Shown here: in pieces, positions 43,998 through 52,940 of the stretch
Layout: each line of letters starts with the position of its first letter
Numbering within the stretch: position 1 is the stretch's first letter
Assembly (NCBI GenBank): GCA_013423325.1
Contig: BLJB01000102.1
Location: 1-52,940 of the forward strand
DNA: 52,940 nt
From: Usnea hakonensis
Lineage: Eukaryota > Ascomycota > Lecanoromycetes > Lecanorales > Parmeliaceae
Reading direction: 5' to 3'
The notes under the pieces: generated by a model
Seen by the model: only the letters and a program-made list of their open reading frames with translations
Database searches by the model: none
Told to the model about the DNA's origin: nothing
Made by a program: the position numbers and the translations under genes

Positions 43998-45646
43998 TCA
44001 AAACAAATCATCCTGATAATCCACCCTATCACTAACCGTCAACACAACCGTCGTCTTCGCCCGGATCCTATTCACCGGCGTCTCGAACCGCGCCTCGTCT
44101 CCCCCGCCCAACTCTATCTCGTCGCTCGCCGCGTCCCCGGGCTGCCGGCCGCCGTACACGGCCACGTCGTGGTTCGTCCAGGGCGAGTCCGCGTGGCTGG
44201 ATTGTAGGGATCGTTCGTGGAGCCGGTTGAAGGAGCCGTCGCCGTAGGGGGATTTGCGGAGAGAGGGGGCGCCGTGGCGGGTTGTGGAGGGGTGGTTGGG
44301 GTGGTGTGGGCGTGGGCGGAAGAGGTGGACGAAGAGGGGGCGGAGGGAGGGGAGGCAGGCGGAGACGACGGTTACGGCTGGATCGGCGGCAGACCAGACG
44401 GCGAAGGGGACGTAGTTCCCTGTGTTCATTCGTTACTATCTTTGAGGGATGGTTTTGTAGAAGGGAGGGATGTACAGGCTATGTCGTTTCTTTTGCCGTA
44501 CACTTCGAACATGACAAGGCGAATGACGCTGACGGCACAGGCGCTGGTTGGATTGTGAGTATGAAGATGGTTGGGAGGGGAGAGAGGAGAGTCAGGGTGA
44601 GGGAGGCTCACCAGAGGCCTATGGTGAATATTCCCGTCAAGACGAGCTTCTGCGACTTGCTGGTTCTCAGACGCCAGAGAATCGGGATCGGCTGCACCCG
44701 TTGTAGCTTTCGTTAGTACTTTTTTCTTGAAAATCGCAACCAGCTTGTTCATCATTCATGGCTTACCAGAGCGAGAAGGGCGAAATCTGTAGCTGCATTG
44801 ATGACCCCTGTTATAAGGAAGTATAACCGTATGTTGAAGCATTTCCCACCGGGTTTTTCACCGGCTAGTGTGTCCCAGAATGAGTGAACGGGTATGCATT
44901 GGAAGACGGAGGCGAAGATGCAAGAGACGGTGATGCAGACAACATAACAGGTGCTCCATAGGAGGATGCGACGGAGTTGGACGACGGGGAAGATGCGGTA
45001 GAGAAACAGAAGACTAGGGGGCCGGCTGTATCAGATATGTGGATCGAACGGTAAGGGGGTATAAATGTATGGGGTGGTAGCAGGTGGAAGAATGAGGAAG
45101 GCATACATGGAGTACTTGACAGATGCCGTGGCGAGCCCCCAGATGAATTCAAAACAGTAGACGGCTATGAACCAGTGGACCATTCCGTTTCCGTTACCGT
45201 TACCGAAATAATATGCAAGGGCTTGATCATGTCGCCCGGCACCATAACGCAGAGCTACGACCCCGGTCAGCTTCGCTCACATGATTTCGAGATGCCGGAG
45301 ATGACCAACAAACGAGGTTGACGATATTGGGGCCCCAGCACAGAAACTACGAGATTATAAGTATGCGTCTCAATGTACAGCTCCATGGGGGAACCAACGC
45401 AGGCAAAAACAATGGTGTAATCGTCCCACTAGTCGTCCCGTCAGCTGTGCGATTTGTGTCTGGGGTGCGATGAAGAGAGGGGTATCGTATTACCCAGAAG
45501 CCGGCTCTTGACACCCATCTCGACAGCAATCGCAATGTGACAGCGACAGTGGGTAGAATCAGCAGTGGTATCGAAGCTCCGATAATCTCGCCTTTACGAC
45601 TCTGCAGCAGCTCATCGTGCGTCAAGGGGTGCGAAGACAGCGACAT
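43998..45646 (-). CDS. Seven-TM rhodopsin-domain (Pth11-like family) integral membrane protein
   Basis: Eight in-phase exons: 45646-45494, 45428-45399, 45346-45310, 45254-45107, 45013-44767, 44691-44612, 44528-44476 and 44419-43998, giving 389 residues. Family landmarks appear in order across the junctions. These are LLSRWVSRAGFWWDDYTIV after helix 1, SLRYGAGRHDQ, then VKYSILLFLYRIFP. They continue with FQCIPVHSFWD and GGKCFN (paired Cys loop), INAATDFALLALPIPILWRL, VIRLVMFEVYG and WNYVPFAVWSAADP. The last is ACLPSLRPLF. The tail of about 110 residues is basic and Ser/Pro-rich, probably cytosolic. The N-terminus is short with no CFEM domain, so this is the plain rhodopsin-domain type, not a CFEM-Pth11. 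Members are plasma-membrane proteins, some suspected GPCRs for surface or nutrient cues; the ligand is unknown. Two tiny exons (30 and 37 bases) are needed to keep the motifs. Confidence 0.85.
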
Positions 45647-47212
45647 GTTTGAGATGAGTTAAGATATGAGGGCGCAGATGAGGGTCAGTGTAGTCATGTG
45701 CGCAGTTGAGAAGGAGAGGATGACGCAGCACACGGCATTTGCATCTTGCCTTTTTCTTTTGTTTCTCATTGAAACAGAGGAGAAGAGAAAAAGAAAAGAA
45801 GAGAATTAAGAATTAAAAGATTTGATTGAAAGGCTGACAGTGATCTAAGGTAGGTGGGTAGGCGGGAAGATTTGAGGGTGGGAGGAAAAGAGAAGAGAAG
45901 AAGATTGTGTTTGAGCATCGGAACATGTTCCATAAGGTACGCCACAACGTCGCACTTACTCTATGATACATGTATAAGGTAAAAAATAGGTAAAATAAAA
46001 TAAAAGTATATTCCAAGTCACCCTCCTTTGACCGAGAAGGGCCTAATCAAAAAGGGTCATACCGTGCGGGTAAGCAGATAAAGTAGGAAGGATGATGCAA
46101 TTTAGCTTTTCCATGTAAGATATTAAGCAACATGGATTACGTACCTACTTTATTCTGAGGTACTTGATTCTGCAAGTAAGCAAAGCTAGAGTAGACGAGT
46201 CATGCGAGAGGATTAGAATATTATCATTATCATCATCATTATCATCATACCACCTTGACAAATAAAGTGAAACATGGTCTTTGCGTGACCAATGACCGTT
46301 GTATCATAGTGTGTCTTTGAAACTCTCAAGCTTCTATTTCTGCTTCTGCTTCTGAGTGGTTGAGCTTTGATATCTGTGTACCTGCCTTATTTGTAATTAT
46401 AGTGTGTGTGTTGAATGAAACCAAACTAAGATGAAGAAGTGGAAGGCCCGAGCCTACGGCCATAATAGCGAATCGGATCCAACTTCTGTATCATTATAAA
46501 ATAAGGTATTAGGTATTAATTGTATTATACCTTGAGCGCAGTATATCCACAAACGGGAAGATGTGCCGGACTATGTTATTTGTGCATTTAGTCGTGTTCT
46601 AGCATTCTTCTTTCTGACATGCTTCTACCTTACATGTGCAGGCAGATGAGTCAAGTCGGTGTTTCATTCCCCATCTCACTAACCTCGATTAGCTTAGTCT
46701 ACCCCTCTTTGCCACATGCTCGGGTCAGCCCATCTTACCTTACCTTTTCTACCACCTACCTTAAGGTAAGGTACCTTAGCTGATAAACAAAGTACTTCAC
46801 TAAGAAAGTCTCAGCTGTGAAAATCAAATAAGGAAAGTATCGACTTGACCTGATAAATGCCCGCTCCGCAATGCGGGACGATGGCGCAAGCAGCCTAGTC
46901 AATTCTTAACTTCTTTAATAACGGCATCTTACCCGAGGCTCTTATCCCGTCCAATGATTATCCAGCTGAGATTCAATGCCATCAATTCATTGCAACATCA
47001 TTCACGTCCGTGTCAGCATCTGAAGAGTTGGAGTCGTACCCTACACAGCACTCGTTTCGACCCATTGAGTCCATGACAATGATATCAATTCTCTACCTTT
47101 TGTCCGCTTTACCTCTTCTTCATACTTCGCTTCCTTCTATCGGAAATGCGACATGACGGCAAGGCCGAGTCCCCGCCTTGGCTGGAGACAATGCTGACAC
47201 TCAGCTTACGTC
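45647..47212. other. Intergenic spacer, no gene seen
   Basis: AT- and A-rich sequence with AAGAGAAG runs (45778-45810, 45888-45903), an ATCATTATC run near 46220-46248 and a palindromic TACCTTAAGGTA near 46758. No supported coding frame. Confidence 0.5.
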
Positions 47213-48325
47213 TCACATTCCATCCATCCCCGAAGACGCCAGCAATTCTTTGGACCACTTGCACTGCTCAAAGTGGGCAAGGTATCCGCCCGTAGTGTAC
47301 ACCTTCTCCCAATCATCGTCATCAGCATCACTCACGGGCCCATCACGGCATCCTTTGCAGCTAATTCCCCACTCACCAATCCCTTTCGATGGGTCCAACG
47401 TCGGAAACCGAATGGCAGCCATGAATCGCTGAGGTTCGTACTGACTTCGATGAGGCTCATGAGGCCAATGGGCGGCCCGCCACTTCTCACACCCTGGCGC
47501 CTGCAGATGCCTCCAATAATGTAGCAAATTCGCACTTGCATTGCCCGCTTGACGATGGGTGTCCATGCTGTCTGGCAATACTTGCAGCTCCGCCTCGTAG
47601 GCCTGCATTGCCTCCTCACTTCCATGGAAGGTTTTTCCTGCCTCCTTTGCTGCCTGTGTGCTGACGAGAGCGAACCGCTGTTCATGGCTATTCCCAAGAG
47701 GATAGTTGTTCATGGCTATTTTTGAGAACAATTGTTGATCGTGCACATATCGCCCTGGGAGAGATCGCATGCATGGGAGCCGCGATATAATACTCTGTGG
47801 AAGGCCATAACATTGTTGTGCAACTTCTCGAGATATAGGAAGAATATCCGACCCTTTGGCGAGACACACATAACAGCACCGACGGCATGAGAGTAGGTAA
47901 AGGAAAGAACCGAAAGAGCCACACTGGAAACATTCTTCGGAGCGCAAGGCCCTGTATAGATCATCAATCCCAAAGTCTGACGCCAATCCAGTGCCGAGCA
48001 TGGCCCGTAGGGCATTGGGTGCATGGGTGACAATGTCCCTGTGCTGGGGGAGGCTGGTGACGAGAAGATTTGAGCGATGGTTCAAGCATTGCATATGCGT
48101 CAAGGTATGTATGTCCATCAGCTGTAAAATTCGTTGCACAACCTCCAATGGTAGGACGTCGAGCTGACCCAGAGGTTGGAGACTTGCTGTGTTCGAGCCG
48201 CCGAGGCGCGCCTGGGCGAGAGGGCAGCTCTGCTCGAGCATGTGGAGGTTTATGGAGAGTAGGGATAACTCCTGCCTTTCGTAGGTGAGTTCATCCAGCC
48301 GTTTTGCAGCGATGAGGTCGGACAT
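47213..48325 (-). CDS. F-box protein with a cysteine cluster
   Basis: Intronless, 370 residues from ATG 48325. Residues about 15-35 form a heptad-like Leu-rich helix. An F-box-like domain follows (LDVLPLEVVQRILQLMDIHTL at about 55, then MQCLNHRSNLLV). Residues 132-154 hold C-x2-C-x11-C-x2-CC-x2-C (CFQCGSF then CRRCCYVC), which could bind zinc. The C-terminal half is basic and aromatic with W-R-A-A-H-W-P-H and further Cys (GISCKGCRDG; AHFEQCKW). This layout, F-box first and then a Cys-cluster, is common among fungal F-box proteins of unknown substrate, presumed SCF adaptors. No signal peptide or membrane span. Confidence 0.75.
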   Translation of the reverse strand: MSDLIAAKRLDELTYERQELSLLSINLHMLEQSCPLAQARLGGSNTASLQPLGQLDVLPLEVVQRILQLMDIHTLTHMQCLNHRSNLLVTSLPQHRDIVTHAPNALRAMLGTGLASDFGIDDLYRALRSEECFQCGSFGSFLYLLSCRRCCYVCLAKGSDILPISREVAQQCYGLPQSIISRLPCMRSLPGRYVHDQQLFSKIAMNNYPLGNSHEQRFALVSTQAAKEAGKTFHGSEEAMQAYEAELQVLPDSMDTHRQAGNASANLLHYWRHLQAPGCEKWRAAHWPHEPHRSQYEPQRFMAAIRFPTLDPSKGIGEWGISCKGCRDGPVSDADDDDWEKVYTTGGYLAHFEQCKWSKELLASSGMDGM

Positions 48326-50199
48326 GCTGTGGATTGTCGGCTGATGATAATGGTAGAGGAGAGAGGTCGAGGGGATTACTGCAGATGGGCGTACCGGCCT
48401 TTTTACCGCTTACATCGACCACCCGTTTTACCACTTATGCCCCCCATATTTCGGCCCCTCGGACCATATTTCCACCTCCGGAACCGAAACCCGGGCACAG
48501 AACCTAAATCACGCTTCCGAGGCAATCCACCTCGACATACCCCATTACCCAGCGTATCAGCAGCGCAATGTGTCTTGCCATTGCATGAAGCCTTGTCATG
48601 GCCGAGAGCATGGAGAGTTGTCACTATTAGAAAAGTATAAAGGTAGGTCGTTATAGTAGCTACACTAAAATAAACAAAGGTATCTCGGCAGGAGCTTGGA
48701 ATGTGGTCCAAGAGGGTGGACGGGAGGGTGAATGTGATAAGAGCGGGGTCCAATGTAGTGTAAGCGTACCTATCAGTTGAGTAGCCGAGTTGATTGTTGA
48801 TAGTGTACTCCGTGCGGAGGTCGGCACCGAAAATCCTGCCACAGCCTTGCCTTCGGATGGCGGCCCAGATTATGTTCAAAAAGCATTCTTATGATGTCAA
48901 CATCCGTGAGAAAGCCGCCAAATAATAAATACAGAATCTGAGCAAGCTGGATGTCAGTACTCGTACCTTACTCAAGACCAAATGCCACTATACAACTATA
49001 GCACAAATTCATCATACCACCTGCAACCAGTCCATCTCTCAGCCTAAGAGATCAAGAACATCAAGCAAAAGAAGTTACTATATTTGATATGTCGTTATAT
49101 AATCCCATTTTCTCTTCATTCATCCTTCGGTCGTCACCTTCCATCAGAATTTGCCTTTCAACTGGTTAGCAGATCACACCTTTCGTTCACTTCGACGAAA
49201 AGTCGAAGCTTTAACAGTAGTGAAAGGGCCTCGGTCTTCTCATTTCCAATAAGTGGGGTTTCGCTACAATGAGCGTTGAGAGCATCACATCTCTTAGCGG
49301 ATCCTATGATTGCATCGGCCACAATGGTAAGAATTATACGTTGAATGCTCCTCGAGGAAGCTCGCAAGAGGCTTGTTCCTATTCTATAAATAGTCATCTT
49401 GACCGAGTTACAAGTCATTGGTACTGCACATATCGAGGATGCAGGTCCATCTCTTTACCGATCTGTACTGTGATATTTTATCATTGGGAAGAGACGGGTT
49501 TTCTTTAGTCCTATTGCGTTGCAGATTAGGCAGCAACTTTGATCTGCTCAGGTGGCTGTGGAGTAGATTGGTCACTTAAATGTTGAATGCAGAGCCCGTT
49601 GGTTCTTCTGACTTGTTTTGTTTGCTGCCAGGAAAGCATGGCGGATAAAGATGGTCAATGTCTTTGGCAACACTAAGGTTCTTACAGCTCTACGTGTGAC
49701 TTGGATGATAGCGCTACATATCGTTGTTTTCAGGTGCAGTAGCGATTAATTCGACACTACTTTCGCGTCCTACACCTACGCTGGAATGTCGTTGCCGAGG
49801 CTATACTCGTTGGCATTGCAATCAATATGGCACCAGAGCGCCTTCGGCGGACGTGTGTGCACCGAAGTCCTTTGAGATGGAGCGTCACTTTCAGGGCCCC
49901 TTCTGCGAAGAGGGCAAAGATGACCCTGGGGAAAGCACGAAAACAAGTCATGGTAAATGGCTCGAAGTTGAGGCAGTCCCTGCCGGATGGGCAGAGGACC
50001 GGAAAGAGATCGGTTCCATGGGAATGGTCCGTACATGCTAGGCCTTTGGAGGGGTGACAATGTCAGTCAGGACTCTACCATTGAGCCTGTGCATTTCTCG
50101 ACATCATACACGGGCCCCTGGAGTCTGTAGAGCGGAAAGAAGCAGCCTGCGATTGTTAATATTACTAAGTTGTTCAGCCAAGTACAAGTAGTCGAGCCA
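48326..50199. other. Gene-poor stretch with weak frames
   Basis: The minus frame 48879-48403 (158 codons) has no known motif and overlaps the 5' region of the F-box gene. On the plus strand, ATG 49269 leads to a GTAAGA donor near 49327. A frame at 49733-50041 follows TTTTCAG with a Cys/Trp-rich patch (ECRCRGYTRWHCNQYG). These could be exons of one small gene, but I found no joining intron I trust. Confidence 0.35.
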
Positions 50200-50671
50200 G
50201 GGAGCGGAGGATGGTCACAAAGAACATACGATTCACAAGGAATATACCACGCATATGAATGAGAACATTGACGATGAAGAGGTCATTTCCAAGAAAGAGA
50301 GTGTCAACGAAGAAAACACCACATTGAGAGAAGAGACAATCCACGTGGAAGAGACATCCACATGAAAGACGCCCTACATAACGGAAACATCGATCACGGA
50401 AAGACAGTATGCTTTGACAAGGAATAGACTGTTTACAAGCATCGCCTTACAGGAGAAAGAGACTATTGGCCAGGAAAAGACCACACAGGATGGAAATATC
50501 GAGGATAAGATAGAACCCATCCACGCTTAAGAGACACCCTAGAAAATGTGGACATTGTCCGACGCAAGGGCTCTTGGGAGGGAAGATATCGAGGTAGATG
50601 GTAGAAAGCGGCAAAGGACGCAGCTACGCGAAGGGGCCGAAACAAAGAATTGCTCATTATGAAAAGGTCCT
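50200..50671 (+). pseudogene. Decayed Glu/Thr/Lys-rich repeat-like frame
   Basis: In one plus frame the DNA reads about 155 codons with only three internal stops (TGA near 50363, TAA near 50528, TAG near 50540) before a final TGA. It includes HKEHTIHKEYTTH, ESVNEENTTLREET, IHVEETST, ITETSITERQ and ETIGQEKTTQDG, a loose repetition of E-E-T and T-x-x-x-E words. An ATG occurs at 50255. All three stops could derive from CGA, CAA or CAG by C-to-T change. I do not recognise a family; a repeat-rich surface or disordered protein relic fits. Confidence 0.35.
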
Positions 50672-50937
50672 GTGCGGTCATGTCGGCGCAATATCCGCAT
50701 TCATGCCAAGTGGATCGTCAAATGCGCCGTTTGAAACATAAATGGCCCCCAAAGCCGCAGAACTCGATGCTCTGCCTCCGGAAGTTGGCCCCATCAGCGA
50801 ACACTGCCCGCCAGGGTGCTTTTATCTATATTGTCTTCTCCTCCATGGGACGTGATGTTTCAGATACTCCAATTGGTATTCTGGCATTGCGCCTGTATTG
50901 GGATGATCTTCTGGTGGGGGCGTATAAACAATAGGTG

Positions 50938-50945
50938 TATAAATA
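50938..50945 (+). promoter_or_regulatory. TATA box of the secreted Cys-rich gene
   Basis: TATAAATA lies 116 bases upstream of ATG 51061, followed by a pyrimidine-rich leader (CTGCTCCTTTTACCATCTCT region). Position and match support a core promoter. Confidence 0.45.
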
Positions 50946-51060
50946 CAGGCTGCTCTCCTCACGTTACCCCTATGTCTCCTCAATCTCATCCTAGCCTGCT
51001 CCTGAAGCTTCTCTGCAGCTTCTGCTCCTTTTACCATCTCTTCTCCATCCCGCAAGCAGT

Positions 51061-52052
51061 ATGTCCGTCATACTAGCCCTGACCTACGCCCTCACACTCT
51101 TGCCATCAGCTCTAGCATCATGTCAGCCCATCACCGACGTCACCCTCACCTTCTACGGTTGGCCAGACAACTCGCCTCCAGGATCCGACAATGCATTTAA
51201 CTGCGGGCGTGGTACCAATCCAGACGGGGCCCCCAAGGCAGGAGGTACAGATCCTTGCGACATCTTTCCTGTTCTCACCATATCTGATGTCGTTCCTCCA
51301 ACCAATAGGCACCGGCACCTACGATGATCCCATCTCCTTTGCAACCGCTACCGATAACAACAATCTGCCACGGTGCGCCATCGTCTACGTCCCTCTCTTG
51401 CGCAAATACTTCCGCAACGAAGATGACTGCGCTCAGTGCGGTACGCTAAATCCCAAACCCAATCCCGCGACGCTTTTTTGTACCGAATCCTCACTCCCCT
51501 CTAGGAAGCGACTGGGATTCGAAAAAAGAGTACCACATCGATCTATGGACCGGCTCCAACACCGCCAGTGGCGGTCAGGACCAGATCGATTGCGAAGACA
51601 GTTTGCCGGGCGGCGAGCAGACTGTTATCCTTGATCCACCTAGTACTCTCCCTGTGGATTGTGAGCACCCCCTCCCTCTACAGAATCCCGTAAGAGGCTC
51701 ATATAGAGCAATAGCTACACCCTTATACGACCAACCCTCCAACCAATGCCATACATCTTCGTACGATATCCCTGCACTTGCTGGCCTCTGCGGCGGCGCG
51801 GGGGCTGGTTCGATATCTGCGTTGCCCATGGCACCAACATCGTACCACGCTAACGCTACATCTACTAACTACCAACTACGCACGTTCTCAACTATCATGT
51901 CATCATCATCATCATCATCATCATCAGCGGCGCCTTGCACGTGGAAAGGACATTGCGTAGGCGATCCGTGTCGTACTTCAAATGACTGTTTTGGGACTGA
52001 TGTGTGTGTTTCTGGTGAGTGTGGGCTTTGTGAGGGGGGGGAGGGGTGCTGA
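51061..52052 (+). CDS. Secreted Cys-rich protein with poly-Ser linker and C-terminal disulphide module
   Basis: Four in-phase exons, 51061-51244, 51309-51440, 51505-51660 and 51715-52052, give 269 residues. All introns are 54-64 bases with GT/AG ends; a CTGAT branch word lies near 51284. The signal peptide is MSVILALTYALTLLPSALAS. The mature N-terminal domain reads LTFYGWPDNSPPGSD, then KAGGTGTYDDPISFATA across intron 1. CAIVYVPLLRKYFRNEDDC follows, then GSDWDSKKEYHIDLWTGS and GGQDQIDCEDSLPGG. I recall this as a widespread uncharacterised fungal secreted family, with a double-psi-barrel-like feel. After a Ser run encoded by (TCA)n comes CTWKGHCVGDPC then NDCFGTDVCVSGECGLC, with eight Cys, resembling small carbohydrate- or wall-binding modules. 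Function unknown. The final stop could instead be in an unspliced intron beginning GGTGAGT near 52014. Confidence 0.75.
51893..51927. repeat. (TCA)n coding microsatellite
   Basis: About ten copies of TCA/CAT encode the poly-Ser linker of the secreted Cys-rich protein. Confidence 0.85.
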
Positions 52053-52940
52053 GGGGTGGTTGGGATGGTTGGGGGCTGAGGGGGAGGATGGCCGGTTGGG
52101 GGGTGCATTTTTTCGGGGGGGGAGGGGGGTGGGGAAGAAGAGTGTAATGGATGCGGATGGATGGAATAGAGGATGTGGTATGTAAGGCGTTTTATACTAC
52201 CACTTGTTCTCACACCCTAACCACCCCCTCCCCCCCTTCCCCTCCCACCCCTCCCCTCCCTCTTCCCCCCCTCATTTCCCTTTCCCTTCCATCTCCGCCC
52301 CCCTCCCCCCATCCCTCACCCCCTTCCATCTCCCCATCTCATTCGCAAATCCATACTTTCCCACCCCTTCAGTACGTCTTCATATCCTTACACCACTATA
52401 ACCACCAACGAAAGACTATAAAAATATACTTTTTTTTGTTCTTTGAGACCTCCCTCCTTCCTCCCTCCCTCCCTCCCTCCCTCCCTCCCTCCTATCTATG
52501 ATTACAAGATAGGAGGGACATGGATACGGGTGTTTTGGTGATGAGATGATGGGATGAGATGCCTTTCGGGGCGAGGGGAGGGGGAGGGTGAGCGGGAGGG
52601 GGAGGCGGTGCGTGGCTACCGGGCCTTCCGAGAAAATAAAAAGGGGGGGGGGGGGGGAAAGCTCACCCCCCCCCCCCCCCCCCCCCCNNGGGGGGGGGGG
52701 AAAAACCTCCCCCCCCCCCCCCCCTCTTCTCTCCCCCTCTCTCCATATTTATATCATCCCTACCTACCTACAAAACCAAATCCGCGCCCAGCACAGCACA
52801 GCACAGCACAGCACCTCACACAGAAAGCACCTCCTCTTTAGTCTTTCCCCATCCCAATCCTGAACCCTAAAACCCCGCTTCCCTGGTTTCCTTTTCTTTT
52901 CTTTTCTTTTCTTTTCTTTTCTTTTCTTTTCTTTTCTTTT
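52053..52940. other. Low-complexity end with assembly gap
   Basis: Pyrimidine-rich tracts lie at 52215-52330, (CTCC)n at 52450-52490 and a G run then a C run around a 2-base N gap at 52688-52689. GCACA repeats follow at 52790-52815, and a (CTTTT)n run reaches the window edge from 52888. Frames here are compositional artefacts. Confidence 0.7.
52644..52725. other. N gap between G/C homopolymers
   Basis: Order: a G run, AAAGCTCA, about 23 C, NN, a G run, AAAAACCT, a C run. The two N and the mirrored homopolymers suggest an artificial join or collapsed homopolymer rather than true sequence. Confidence 0.8.

Noticed and set aside
52888..52940. (CTTTT)n at the window edge as a chromosome end
   Set aside because: It does not match the TTAGGG-type telomere and is an ordinary microsatellite cut by the window.
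1..52940. CRISPR array, bacterial operon or secondary-metabolite cluster
   Set aside because: No regularly spaced repeats were seen, the genes have fungal introns and are widely spaced, and there is no polyketide or peptide synthetase, or other backbone enzyme.

Overview
The window comes from a filamentous ascomycete (Pezizomycotina) nuclear genome. The evidence is short spliceosomal introns (about 43-180 nt) with GT/AG ends and CTRAY-like branch sites, and fungal protein families: a Pth11/rhodopsin-type membrane protein, a LysM secreted protein, F-box proteins and an AhpD-like protein. There are also long C- or G-rich low-complexity spacers and an AT-rich island with a repeat-induced point mutation (RIP) style transposon relic. 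I cannot name a genus. Gene density is low: roughly a dozen supported genes in 53 kb, with no operon-like structure.

Layout. 1-1.5 kb: G/T-rich spacer. 1.5-3.6 kb (-): intronless secreted protein of four tandem copies of one unrecognised domain. 3.6-7.4 kb: coding relics only. 7.5-10.6 kb (+): five-exon gene joining a nucleotide-sugar/triose-phosphate-transporter-like membrane domain to a GT32-like glycosyltransferase. 11.9-13.3 kb (+): TLC-like membrane protein. 14.5-15.9 kb (+): cysteine-rich surface protein. 16-19 kb: simple-sequence spacer. 19.0-19.7 kb (-): small hypothetical. 21.5-22.4 kb (-): F-box-like protein. 23.1-24.8 kb (-): acidic, probably disordered protein. 25.1-25.5 kb (+): small spliced fragment. 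28.4-29.8 kb (+): D-amino-acid-oxidase-like enzyme with a peroxisomal C-terminus. 32.1-33.1 kb (-): decayed rhodopsin-domain gene. 34.4-35.1 kb (-): small secreted cupin-like protein. 36.2-36.5 kb: tandem duplication with RIP-like differences. 36.7-37.7 kb (+): LysM secreted protein. 37.8-41.2 kb: AT-rich island ending in a mutated Tc1/mariner element. 41.6-42.7 kb (+): AhpD-like protein. 44.0-45.6 kb (-): intact rhodopsin-domain membrane protein. 47.2-48.3 kb (-): F-box/Cys-cluster protein. 50.2-50.7 kb (+): decayed E/T/K-rich frame. 51.1-52.1 kb (+): secreted Cys-rich protein. The end is low complexity with a 2-base N gap.

The genes do not form one obvious pathway. A theme is surface and secretion: at least five predicted secreted or surface proteins, two seven-TM receptor-like genes (one dead), and a Golgi-type transporter-glycosyltransferase that could feed glycans to such proteins. 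The LysM gene beside the RIP-affected island resembles the repeat-adjacent setting often seen for fungal effectors. Exon models were built by hand from frame continuity and splice motifs; those called frame-consistent were checked codon by codon, while gene functions rest on remembered family motifs.
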